64,000 nucleotides of DNA from Bremerella cremea (GTDB lineage: Bacteria > Planctomycetota > Planctomycetia > Pirellulales > Pirellulaceae), in NCBI RefSeq assembly GCF_003335505.1, contig NZ_QPEX01000019.1, forward strand, positions 1-64,000, read 5' to 3'. This document shows positions 28,284 through 36,607 of the stretch, one piece after another (position 1 is the stretch's first letter; each line of letters opens with the position of its first letter). The notes below the pieces were generated by a model. It ran no database searches, had not been told where the DNA came from, and was given only the letters and a program-made list of their open reading frames with translations. The position numbers and the translations under genes are program-made.

Positions 28284-28655
28284 TTAAAACGAGTACCCAC
28301 ATGCGGGCGAATTGGCATAAGCACAGGCAGACGGCTTGTCGTTGTGCCACGGTCCACAATCTACCCATCGGCGACCGATAGAATCCCACCGCTGGGCTTT
28401 CCATTGATCATAGCAAACACGAGCATAACGCGGTCCTACACATTTTCTTCGCTTACGAGTTGGGCAATATGCCGAAGTGGTGGGATCGCAAGCTTCTACT
28501 GGAAAATAGCAATATGTCGTTGGATAACTGTCACACGCTTGCTTCTGCCTACATCGCCAATTGCCGAAGATTCCTGCATTGGCTTCACCGACTGCAAGAG
28601 AGATCAACAGCATAACCGGGATTGCAACTCGTGAAATTGGCATCAAATTTGACAT
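28284..28655 (-). CDS. Small Cys-rich secreted protein, unknown function
   Basis: The product has 123 residues. A signal peptide (about 8-27, cut after ANA) precedes a mature part with about ten Cys, including 'WRCRQKQACDSY', 'CYFPVEACDP' and 'RKCVGPRYARVC'. The even Cys spacing suggests disulfides outside the cytoplasm. GGAG 8 bases before the ATG at 28655 supports the start; a second Met four codons in is possible. The mix of Cys with Tyr, Trp and Arg recalls planctomycete envelope proteins, but no family is recognised. Confidence 0.72.
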   Translation of the reverse strand: MSNLMPISRVAIPVMLLISLAVGEANAGIFGNWRCRQKQACDSYPTTYCYFPVEACDPTTSAYCPTRKRRKCVGPRYARVCYDQWKAQRWDSIGRRWVDCGPWHNDKPSACAYANSPACGYSF

Positions 28656-29095
28656 GTTCTAACTCCAGGTCGGAAAGAAAAGTTTGCCCTTTGAGGCACT
28701 TCGACTGAATTGGAATTATAAACAAGTGCGAGCCAGAAATGTTCGGTCCATCCTGGGAATCTCGTGGGTAAGCGAGCGTGGGATTTAAGCGGTGAGCATT
28801 GGTTGAGGGATTGACAAAGGGACAGGCGGCCGCTCCACGTGCATGGGGTCAGCCGATTTTGCAAAAAACGGGCGAGATGAATGCACCCGGTAAAGCTATC
28901 TGGTAGGCTACTGTCTACTTCCGTTTCACACGGATCAGGAGATAATCATGCAAATTACGCTGTGCCGAACACTTCTCGCAGTTACCATCTTTGCACTCGC
29001 TAAATCTCCGTGATTTATTTTTTTCGCGCGAACGGATTTTCTCGAACATCTTCTAGACACGCAGTTTCAATTCGCCTGACCGGAGACTCGATATA
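28656..29095. other. Intergenic region holding a leader-like micro-ORF
   Basis: This 440-bp stretch separates the Cys-rich protein and the repeat protein, which are divergently transcribed. Apart from the 21-codon frame at 28948 no gene, hairpin or tRNA is recognised. Confidence 0.5.
28948..29013 (+). CDS. 21-codon signal-peptide-like micro-ORF
   Basis: The frame opens with ATG, seven bases after AGGAGA, and encodes MQITLCRTLLAVTIFALAKS plus one residue before TGA. It looks like a signal peptide with nothing behind it. It may be the surviving 5' end of a deleted gene, or a leader peptide for the repeat-protein gene that starts 82 bases later. Evidence is only the ribosome binding site and hydrophobicity. 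Confidence 0.3.
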   Translation: MQITLCRTLLAVTIFALAKSP

Positions 29096-29797
29096 ATGCG
29101 TTTCATCTTCATTTACCTAGTAATGGTAATGGTCGGTGTTGCTAACTCAATTGCCATTGCTCAAGAGTTCGATTGGAAAGCTCAACCGAAGTTGGTTCAA
29201 GACGCAGCGAAAACCTTAAAGGCAAACGCTACACAACATCCGCGAGTAATCGCTGGAAAGCTGAGCAATGCTCGGGGAATTGCTCTTTGGAGTAGCAATG
29301 AAGCAAGTGAAGACTTTGTATTTCGAAAGAGTCCACCGACAGAAATTCCTGACGAGATAGCAGCCGAGGACTTTGTATTTAGAGAGATTCAAGCTACGAA
29401 GCAACCCGACCGATCGATAGCTGCCGAGGACTTCATATTTCGAAAATTGGAGGATGAGCGTATTCACGCCACTAGAGCCGGTGGAACAGACGGGCTGGTC
29501 GACATCCATTTTGTGAAGGAAGGCCGGTCGGTACGGTGGAAGAAGTCTGAACCACATGCTCGATTTCGAATCTTAGTTTTACAAGCTGACGAGCCAAGCG
29601 AGCAATCCTCGTTCCCGAGGGTACATGCGGTTTGGGATTCCGAGGGTGATTCACCGGACATCAAAACACCTTCGGGAGACTATTCAGTATTAATTTATCC
29701 GACGCAGGTTGAACAAGGCGACAAGCCCCACTTGTCGTATGAGATGGAATGGGACGAAACTGCTGCCGATCGAAGCGCAACACCCTCCGACAACTGA
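29096..29797 (+). CDS. Exported protein with EDFVFR tandem repeats, unknown function
   Basis: The product has 233 residues. A signal peptide covers about 1-22 (cut near IAQEF). Residues 72-116 carry three copies of EDF[VI]FR[KE] spaced 19-20 residues apart, with AAEDF in the last two. A C-terminal region with beta character follows ('ARFRILVLQADEP', 'GDYSVLIYP'). GGAG about 10 bases upstream supports the ATG. No family is recognised. Confidence 0.65.
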   Translation: MRFIFIYLVMVMVGVANSIAIAQEFDWKAQPKLVQDAAKTLKANATQHPRVIAGKLSNARGIALWSSNEASEDFVFRKSPPTEIPDEIAAEDFVFREIQATKQPDRSIAAEDFIFRKLEDERIHATRAGGTDGLVDIHFVKEGRSVRWKKSEPHARFRILVLQADEPSEQSSFPRVHAVWDSEGDSPDIKTPSGDYSVLIYPTQVEQGDKPHLSYEMEWDETAADRSATPSDN

Positions 29798-30250
29798 TCG
29801 TTTGGTGCAATGGGGGTTACGCCGCCAAAATTGCCGTCACCTTGACGCCTGGAGGCTGTTTTTAACGGACCGCGTTAGTGACTCCAGAAGAGCCGTCCTG
29901 CGCTATCATGACCATCCAATTAATTGCGCGACTTGGGACGATCACCGTTGGTCGCGAGTCCGCATTGGATGACGCGGCGCGACGTCAGTTTCCACTGAAA
30001 TGCCTTCCACGGTGGTGCCTTGCACTTCATCTCACAAGGGAAGATCCGTCGCCATTAGACGAAGAGGGTTGACAGGATTTAAACTCGCAACACTCCGAAA
30101 TTGCAGCGATTGGTCGACGTCGCATGCGATTGGCGTTCTCACGTGGGGGCCAGGATCAAGGGATCGCTTTCAAAAAACTGTTTAAATCGTTGCCATACAG
30201 AGACTTACGAAGGAACGCACCGCCTTAGGAGACGGTGCGCCTTATTGCAG
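29798..30250. other. Gene-free stretch with a degenerate tRNA-like remnant
   Basis: No gene is supported in these 453 bases. At 30065-30095 the plus strand reads GGGTTGACAGGATTTAAAC followed by TCGCAACACTCCG, which aligns with the 3' half of the tRNA-Pro gene downstream (GGGGTGACAGGATTCGAAC then CTGCGACCCTCTG) at roughly three quarters of positions. It looks like a decayed partial copy on the same strand, about 190 bp away. Confidence 0.4.
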
Positions 30251-30325
30251 TCGGGGTGACAGGATTCGAACCTGCGACCCTCTGCTCCCAAAGCAGATGC
30301 GCTAGCCAGGCTGCGCTACACCCCG
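30251..30325 (-). tRNA. tRNA-Pro (anticodon TGG)
   Basis: On the minus strand the 7-bp acceptor stem CGGGGTG pairs with CACCCCG, with discriminator A. The anticodon stem CTGCT/AGCAG encloses loop TTTGGGA, giving anticodon TGG. The T-arm contains GGTTCGAATCC. CCA is not encoded. Confidence 0.96.
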
Positions 30326-30562
30326 ATGAACCTAGATAATACCTACACAAGCCAATTCTGACAATGTGGGTAGTGGCCACCAACTTAAAATTGCTGGATT
30401 ACTTGTAAGAGCTCCTGTATTTTGAAACGTTCGGGCTAGAAAGCCAGGTCCCCAATCTTTAGGAAACGGGGTGAAACAACTTTCCGAGCTGATGCATCCG
30501 TAGCGTTTCCTGTGAGTCGTCGTTTCTCAGGCGACAGACCCTCCATTGGCGTTCGAGCGAGC

Positions 30563-31195
30563 ATGGACTTCCTGTATTGCTGGCAGAGTTTTAGAAAACG
30601 GGTATTGCCGTGGTTTGTACCTCACATTCGCTGGGCCGATTTTCCGTTGATGCTAGGAGTGGCAATTCTGGGGGGCTTGATCGCCGGAGTATACGGCATC
30701 GTCCACGATCAGGTCACCTTCACCATCTCCCCTGAATACTTCACCAAAATGAAATTCGCTCAATTCCATTACGCTAACTTTGGCTGGGGCGACCGAGTCT
30801 TTGCCGGAACGATTGGTTTTTTAGCGACCTGGTGGGCAGGCATGTTCGCTGCGTGGTTGCTCGCTCGTCGTTTGGTTCCGCATCAACCTCGCCTCGTGGC
30901 TCTGCGTCAGATCGGGCAGGGGATCGCGTGTATCTTTGTGTCGGTTTTGTTATTTGGTACCGGCGGATATTTGTACGGATTGTGGAGAGGGCCAGCGGCA
31001 GATAATTCCAATTGGAAGCCCCTGTTGCGTCTTATGGATGTCGAACACGGCTGGGCTTTTATTCGTGTCGCCTATATCCACAATGCAGGATACCTTGGCA
31101 TTCTCGTCGGGCTTGTCATTGCACTCGTGTGCATCCGCCCAGCAAAGCCCAGCCCACAGCAAGCGTCTCTTTCCGGCTCCTCTTCCGACAGCTGA
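30563..31195 (+). CDS. Hypothetical multi-pass membrane protein
   Basis: The product has 210 residues from the ATG at 30563; an in-frame GTG at 30512 would add 17 non-hydrophobic residues, and neither start has a strong ribosome binding site. About four hydrophobic segments are seen (near 27-48, 80-102, 120-142 and 172-193). 'SPEYFTKMKFAQFHY' forms an exposed loop after the first. No known family is recognised. Confidence 0.68.
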   Translation: MDFLYCWQSFRKRVLPWFVPHIRWADFPLMLGVAILGGLIAGVYGIVHDQVTFTISPEYFTKMKFAQFHYANFGWGDRVFAGTIGFLATWWAGMFAAWLLARRLVPHQPRLVALRQIGQGIACIFVSVLLFGTGGYLYGLWRGPAADNSNWKPLLRLMDVEHGWAFIRVAYIHNAGYLGILVGLVIALVCIRPAKPSPQQASLSGSSSDS

Positions 31196-31360
31196 GCGTG
31201 AAATTCGAATCTCGCAGAATCGATTCGATCTTGACGATTACTCCGATTAGATGAATTCTCTGTCACTGCCCTGGCATTCCAACCGCATGAACGAAATCTC
31301 GACCTAGGCTAGTCTATCGAAGGTATCGAAAAGATTGTCTCGCCTTACAATGAGCAAATC

Positions 31361-31972
31361 ATGTGGAACTGGCTCGTACGTGACTGGCAGTGGCCTGCGG
31401 CGGCGTTGTTTGCTTCGTTTTTTCTATTTGCAATCACGCCTGTGATTGGCATCTCAGCAGGTATTCTGCTGGCATTGATTTACGTCCAGCTGCCAGCCTA
31501 CATGTTGCACCAGTGGGAAGAGCATCGCGGCGACCGGTTTCGTTTGTACATCAACAAAACAATCGGGCACGGGCAGGAAGCTCTTACCCCAGCAGCGACG
31601 TTTTGGATAAACTCACTCGGTGTTTGGGTGGTTGACTTGATTGCCATCTATTTGGCTTGGGCGTTTTCTCCTGCCGCTGGCCTTGCCGCCGGTTATCTAG
31701 CGTTGGTCAACGCTCTGCCTCATATTGGCATGTCCATCAAACGGCGCGAATACAATCCTGGCGTGATTACCGCCGTGCTACTCTTTCTGCCACTGGGTGG
31801 ATTGTGTGTGGTTTTGGTTGGTATCCATGCGACCTGGCAGGAACATTTGATCGGGCTGGCAATAGCCGTTGGCGTTCACGTGGCAATTATTGCTTATGTC
31901 GCTCAAAGACTTGCTCGCCTTGAAAGGGCCCCAGCTAACCGCCACCAGACCCAAGTTACGGCAACAAGATAG
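31361..31972 (+). CDS. HXXEE-family membrane protein
   Basis: The product has 203 residues with about six hydrophobic segments. The motif 'LHQWEEH' near residue 50 fits the HxxEE signature that names the family, and conserved-looking polar residues recur at 'FWINSL', 'LVNALPHIGMSI' and 'REYNPGVITAVLL'. The clustered His/Glu residues in the membrane suggest metal binding, but the family's function is unknown. It has the same orientation as, but no close spacing to, its neighbours. Confidence 0.75.
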   Translation: MWNWLVRDWQWPAAALFASFFLFAITPVIGISAGILLALIYVQLPAYMLHQWEEHRGDRFRLYINKTIGHGQEALTPAATFWINSLGVWVVDLIAIYLAWAFSPAAGLAAGYLALVNALPHIGMSIKRREYNPGVITAVLLFLPLGGLCVVLVGIHATWQEHLIGLAIAVGVHVAIIAYVAQRLARLERAPANRHQTQVTATR

Positions 31973-32182
31973 CCCGTTTTTCAAGGGGCAAAACAATCCC
32001 GGCCTTGCTATTAATTTGCCGGAAGTGGTTAATTTTCTTGTTTCTAAGGCAATTTCTCGCCTATAAAAATATTTCTTCTCCGGCTGTCGAAATTCAAGCA
32101 CTCCATTCGACTAGCTGTTACTTAGGGAGACGCCTTTAGCTGTAAGTCTCCCAGCTTTCCCCTGTTTCATGAAGCATCGGCA

Positions 32183-32458
32183 ATGACAATTACCGTGCAA
32201 ATCCCATCCTCGCTTCGCCAGGAATGTGGCGGTGCCGCACAACTTGAGGTACCTGCAACCACGGTCCAGGAAGCCTTAAAGGAACTACAGCGGACGCAGC
32301 CTGGTCTATATCACTGCGTCTGCGACGAGACTGGGAGGCTCCGCAAGCACATGAACCTATTTGTGAACGAGTCTTTATTGAATCGTCGAGACGGGCCTCA
32401 AACCAAACTTCGTTCGGGCGACACCCTTTTTATCATGACCGCCGTTTCAGGAGGCTAA
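32183..32458 (+). CDS. MoaD/ThiS-like ubiquitin-fold sulfur carrier
   Basis: This 91-residue protein has the beta-grasp pattern: 'MTITVQIPSSLRQ' first strand, 'TVQEALKELQRTQPGL' helix, 'HMNLFVNE', and 'LRSGDTLFIMTAVSGG' ending in the diglycine that is thiocarboxylated or conjugated in this family. The beta-propeller gene starts 2 bp after its stop, so the two are one transcription and probably translation unit. No molybdopterin or thiamine gene is nearby, so the role is probably not standard cofactor synthesis. Confidence 0.88.
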   Translation: MTITVQIPSSLRQECGGAAQLEVPATTVQEALKELQRTQPGLYHCVCDETGRLRKHMNLFVNESLLNRRDGPQTKLRSGDTLFIMTAVSGG

Positions 32459-32460
32459 CC

Positions 32461-33552
32461 ATGGCCGATCGTGTTGTTTTGTGTATTGGCACTAAGAAGG
32501 GTCTATTCGTCGCGGAGGCTAATAAATCACGACGACGGTTTGAACTTCGTGGGCCATTCGGATCGGGCGTATCGGTCTATTCGGCATTGATCGACACGCG
32601 TAAATCTACGCGAATTTACGCTTCCAGCTGCAACGCTTTTTTCGGGATGAAAGTTCTCACCTCGACTGACCTGGGCAAGAAGTTCAAATCAACCAAGTCG
32701 GTCCCAGCATTCCCGCAAGCAGACGGCCGCGCTCTCGCAAATATTTGGTCGCTTGAACCAGGCGAAAATGGTAAAGACCTGTGGGCTGGGGTTGAACCGG
32801 CCGCGTTGTTCCGCAGCGAAGATGGGGGCAACTCGTGGGAGATGATTGCCGGGATTAGCAATCACAAACATGCCCCAGACTGGCATCCGGGAGCCGGTGG
32901 GCTTTGTCTGCACACGATCGTCCGCGATGGGAATCGAATCCACTTGGGCATCTCGACCGGTGGTCATTACTTGAGCGAAGATGGCGGGCAAACCTTCTCG
33001 GCAGCCAACACAGGCGTTGGGGCTGGCTTTGTCCCCAACCCCTATCCGGAATTTGGTCAATGCGTTCATAAAATAGCTCGTCATCCGTCGGCACCAGGGC
33101 GACTCTATATGCAGAACCATGGTGGCTGGCCTGATCGACCTGGTATTGGTGTGCTGCGAAGTGACGATTATGGCCACACTTGGGAGTCAATTGCAGAAGG
33201 ATTGCCTTCGGACTTTGGATTTCCGATCGTCGTTCATCCGCACGATCCAGATACGATCTACGTCGTCCCTTTGGAACCGATGACGCGTACTTGTCCGGAA
33301 GGAAAACCGGCCGTGTGGCGCAGTACCAACGGCGGTCATAAATGGAAGAAGTTGACCAAAGGGCTTCCCAAAAAAGAAAGCTATTTCACCGTGCTGCGCG
33401 ATGGGATGACCGTTGACGAGTTCGACATACCAGCAGTCTATTTTGGAACAACAACCGGCCAACTTTGGATGGGGCACGATGGCGGCGATGAGTGGAGTTG
33501 CTTGTTCGATTCGCTACCTCCGATTAATTGCGTGAAAGTAGCGATTGTTTAG
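32461..33552 (+). CDS. BNR/sortilin-type beta-propeller protein
   Basis: The product has 363 residues without a signal peptide. Asp-box-like repeats are visible: 'SEDGGNSWEMI' (about 119-129), 'SEDGGQTFSAA', 'SDDYGHTWESI', 'STNGGHKWKKL' and 'GHDGGDEWSCL'. This is the fold of sialidase-like and sortilin-like propellers, but the sialidase Arg triad and FRIP motif are not evident, so enzymatic activity is not claimed. The N-terminal 'LCIGTKKGLFV' is typical of cytosolic 'exo-alpha-sialidase' annotations. It is linked by 2 bp to the MoaD-like gene, the best clue to its job. Confidence 0.85.
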   Translation: MADRVVLCIGTKKGLFVAEANKSRRRFELRGPFGSGVSVYSALIDTRKSTRIYASSCNAFFGMKVLTSTDLGKKFKSTKSVPAFPQADGRALANIWSLEPGENGKDLWAGVEPAALFRSEDGGNSWEMIAGISNHKHAPDWHPGAGGLCLHTIVRDGNRIHLGISTGGHYLSEDGGQTFSAANTGVGAGFVPNPYPEFGQCVHKIARHPSAPGRLYMQNHGGWPDRPGIGVLRSDDYGHTWESIAEGLPSDFGFPIVVHPHDPDTIYVVPLEPMTRTCPEGKPAVWRSTNGGHKWKKLTKGLPKKESYFTVLRDGMTVDEFDIPAVYFGTTTGQLWMGHDGGDEWSCLFDSLPPINCVKVAIV

Positions 33553-33674
33553 GCTCTGCGATCAACCATGCCGCAACGCCTCTGAATTACGATACCGGCC
33601 ACGCTTGCCTGGCCAACGATGGGCAACGGTTTCTACGTTTGTTTTTTCTTCAACATTGAAAGCTCGAAAACGAT

Positions 33675-34148
33675 ATGTCACACCCTATTCCACCTGGTCG
33701 CGACGGCCTGATCCCTCACTTGGTTTGCGATCCGTGTTGCGAAGCAGTCGAGTTCTACAAGCAAGCCTTTGGTGCAGAAGAAAAGTTTCGTCTTCCCATG
33801 GAAGGCTCGACCAAGTTGATGCACTGCGAGATGACGATCGGCGGCAAATCCTTCTTTATGGCGGACGACTTTCCGGAATATTGCGAAGGAACTTCAAGCT
33901 CGCCGAAGTCGCTGGGAGGAACACCTGTGACGATTCACCGCTACGTTCCGGACTGCGATGCTGCGATCGCCCAGGCCCAAAAAGCTGGCGCTACCGTTAA
34001 GATGCCCGCCACCGACATGTTTTGGGGAGATCGCTATGGAGTTGTCATCGATCCCTTTGGCCATACCTGGTCTTTTGGTACGGCTCAAAGAGAAGTCTCG
34101 CCGGAAGAATTGAGCAATGCAGTGAAAGAGATGGGCTCTCAAACCTAG
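33675..34148 (+). CDS. VOC-superfamily protein (PhnB/glyoxalase-like)
   Basis: This 157-residue cytosolic protein has paired beta-alpha-beta-beta-beta modules: 'LVCDPCCEAVEFYKQAFGAEEKFRL' opens the first, and 'VPDCDAAIAQAQKAGATV' then 'DRYGVVIDPFGHTWSFGT' complete the second. These phrases are typical of PhnB-like proteins. The usual metal ligands of active glyoxalases are not complete, and substrate is unknown. Confidence 0.88.
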   Translation: MSHPIPPGRDGLIPHLVCDPCCEAVEFYKQAFGAEEKFRLPMEGSTKLMHCEMTIGGKSFFMADDFPEYCEGTSSSPKSLGGTPVTIHRYVPDCDAAIAQAQKAGATVKMPATDMFWGDRYGVVIDPFGHTWSFGTAQREVSPEELSNAVKEMGSQT

Positions 34149-34285
34149 TTTTTCGGTGAATAATTTCCCAACAGTTTTACCTACGAGCGAATACCATTAC
34201 ATTGCCGTAATCGTATTCGCCGGTCGAGTTCAGGCTTATCATTGAGCTCTGCGCCATCAATCAAACATAGGCATAGCCCTTAACT

Positions 34286-34609
34286 ATGCAACAAGATGAG
34301 TCATTTGTAAGGTGGAACCGACAAAAGATTGCTGCTGTCTGCGTAGCAATGTTGTCGGTTTTGCTGACGCTCTTTACGACGCACAACATCGAAGCGACTA
34401 TGCATCAGGTTTTCGTCGTTCTGTTTCCCTTAGCATTGATTTTTTGGTCGGAGTTCTTCGAGCAGTCCTTTCGCCGCTACGATTATCAAGGGCGAGGGCA
34501 TGGTGGTGAACCAGCCCCTGGCTTTGTTGTTCAGATTATTGCCTGGATCGTTTTAATCGTGTTGGGATATTGGAGATTTCTGCTGGTAGCCATGATGACC
34601 GATACTTAG
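34286..34609 (+). CDS. Small two-to-three-pass membrane protein
   Basis: The product has 107 residues with hydrophobic segments near 15-32, 40-55 and 82-102 and an 'SEFFEQSFRRYDYQGRGHGGE' loop between them. No family is recognised. It stands alone between the VOC and pectate lyase genes. Confidence 0.6.
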   Translation: MQQDESFVRWNRQKIAAVCVAMLSVLLTLFTTHNIEATMHQVFVVLFPLALIFWSEFFEQSFRRYDYQGRGHGGEPAPGFVVQIIAWIVLIVLGYWRFLLVAMMTDT

Positions 34610-34699
34610 CCGATCGATTGAAAAACGTTTAATTCAAGCAGAAACCAAGCTATATTGAAGGCCTCTTCCCTGCCCCAATCTCTATTGGAAGTTGGTCTC

Positions 34700-36115
34700 A
34701 TGCGATCTCTCCTCTTGGCTGCTGTCGGCATTGCCTGTCTCTTCCCTACGAACCTTCTGGGCCAATCTCCGACAGCCAGCGAAGCGTTAGCCGCGATGAA
34801 AAAAGCTGCTCAGTTTTATCGCTACAACGTCGCCGCACATGGGGGTTACGTTTATTATTACACCCTCGACTTGAAACAGCGTTTTGGAGAAGGCGTTGCC
34901 ACTGAAGATCAAATTTGGGTGCAACCGCCAGGGACACCAACGGTGGGAATGGCCTACTTAGCAGCTTACGACGCAACCCAGGACCAATTCTATCTCGATG
35001 CCGCGACCGAGACTGGCGAAGCATTAATTCACGGCCAACTCAGCTCTGGCGGCTGGACAAACTGCATCGACTTCAACCCTCACGGCGACCGTGTTGCCCA
35101 GTATCGTAATGGCAAAGGGGAGGGGAAAAACAATTCGTCTCTCGACGACGATCAAACCCAAGCCGCGATCCGATTTCTAATGCGTCTTGATCAGGCTCAT
35201 CGGTTTCAAAACCCCAGTGTTCACGAAGCCACGACCACGGCTCTCGATGCTTTGTTGGCAGCGCAGTTTTCAAACGGTGGTTTTCCACAAGTCTGGACCG
35301 CCCCTGTTAACCAAATATTGCCTCGCGAAAAAGGCAACTTTCCCACCTACGATTGGCGGGCCGAAGGGCGCATCAAAAACTACTGGGACATGTATACGCT
35401 CAACGATGGTCTCGCTGGAACTGTTTCCGCCGTGCTAATTGAAGCCCATCAAATCTACCGCGACGAACGTTACTTAAATGCGCTCAGTAAGCTTGGTGAT
35501 TTCCTGATCTTAGCCCAAATGCCTGCCCCTCAGCCTGCTTGGGCACAGCAGTATAGCTATGGCATGACCCCGATTTGGGCACGACGTTTCGAGCCACCTG
35601 CGATCGCCGGACACGAGTCGCAGGATGTTATCGCCACGCTTCTTTCTATCTACGCCGTAACTCAAGATACAAAGTACCTTGATCCGATTCCTCCAGCGTT
35701 AAAATACCTGGAATCCTCGCTGCTGCCTAATGGTCAGTTAGCTCGCTACTACGAGTTGCAAAGCAACAAACCACTGTACATGAACCGAAACGGCAAAAAC
35801 TACTTTCTCACCTACGACGATACCAACTTGCCGGATCATTACAGCTGGAAAACCAATTCAAAACTAAAGCAGTTGAAAGCTCTTTACCTTCAACTCGTAG
35901 GCGACCAAGTTGAAGCGTCTCGACCGGTACCTGGCAACCAAGTCCAAAAAATCATCGCTCAACTAGATGAAAAAGGACGTTGGATCGAAACGTTTCAGAA
36001 CCAGCGGCTCGTGGGCGATCAGAAATTCCGTTCAGGCGACCAATACCTATCGAGCCAAACATTCGCCGAGAACCTATCAGTGCTAAGCCGCTATCTACAA
36101 ACGTCACCAAACTAG
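34700..36115 (+). CDS. pelA: Secreted pectate lyase (PL10 type)
   Basis: The product has 471 residues from the ATG at 34700, which opens a signal peptide (cut near LLGQS). 'GGWTNCIDF' and 'QFSNGGFPQVW' are the repeating helical-toroid signatures of PL10 enzymes, and 'DDDQTQAAIRFL' carries likely catalytic-region Asp residues. The enzyme cleaves polygalacturonate by beta-elimination. Planctomycetes often carry such polysaccharide lyases. Its stop overlaps the convergent GNAT gene by four bases (CTAG). Confidence 0.87.
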   Translation: MRSLLLAAVGIACLFPTNLLGQSPTASEALAAMKKAAQFYRYNVAAHGGYVYYYTLDLKQRFGEGVATEDQIWVQPPGTPTVGMAYLAAYDATQDQFYLDAATETGEALIHGQLSSGGWTNCIDFNPHGDRVAQYRNGKGEGKNNSSLDDDQTQAAIRFLMRLDQAHRFQNPSVHEATTTALDALLAAQFSNGGFPQVWTAPVNQILPREKGNFPTYDWRAEGRIKNYWDMYTLNDGLAGTVSAVLIEAHQIYRDERYLNALSKLGDFLILAQMPAPQPAWAQQYSYGMTPIWARRFEPPAIAGHESQDVIATLLSIYAVTQDTKYLDPIPPALKYLESSLLPNGQLARYYELQSNKPLYMNRNGKNYFLTYDDTNLPDHYSWKTNSKLKQLKALYLQLVGDQVEASRPVPGNQVQKIIAQLDEKGRWIETFQNQRLVGDQKFRSGDQYLSSQTFAENLSVLSRYLQTSPN

Positions 36116-36600
36116 TGACGAGGTTCAAGCAAAAGCGTTTTTCGCATCACGTAGTTGCGCAAGACGACACCAGACATCGTCACGTCTTGCGGGGTTTCGA
36201 CCTGAAACCCTTGAGCTTCAAAGAAAGGGCGAGCTGTAATACTAACGTGCGAATACAACTCGAATAGGCCGAGTCTCTTGGCTTGCTGATTGATGGTCTG
36301 AAACAAGCGTTTGCCAATGCCCTGCGTTTGCCACTGATGGTGCACAAAGAACATATCAACGAGCCCGTCGGCTTGCAAATCAGCAAACCCGACCAACTGT
36401 TCGCCGGCAACGGCCACCCAAGGATTGACCTTCTCAATCCGATCAATCCATCGCGACATCTCTATCTTGTCTGGGGCCCAAACAGCGAGTTGATCTGGGG
36501 AGTAGTCTCGGCAATTGACCTTGTGGATTGTGTCGTGAAACAACTGCCATAATGCCGAGTATTCTTCGCGTTGGGCCTTGCGAATAGCGATGTTTGCCAT
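36112..36600 (-). CDS. GNAT-family N-acetyltransferase
   Basis: The product has 162 residues. 'IRKAQREEYSALWQLFHDTI' is the N-terminal GNAT strand-helix, and 'MFFVHHQWQTQGIGKRLF' contains the acetyl-CoA pyrophosphate loop (Q-x-x-G-I-G). 'ARPFFEAQGF' is the C-terminal motif. It resembles YafP-type proteins of unknown substrate. It lies 7 bp downstream of the K+ channel gene on the same strand. Confidence 0.88.
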   Translation of the reverse strand: MANIAIRKAQREEYSALWQLFHDTIHKVNCRDYSPDQLAVWAPDKIEMSRWIDRIEKVNPWVAVAGEQLVGFADLQADGLVDMFFVHHQWQTQGIGKRLFQTINQQAKRLGLFELYSHVSITARPFFEAQGFQVETPQDVTMSGVVLRNYVMRKTLLLEPRH

Positions 36601-36607
36601 CGGTCAC

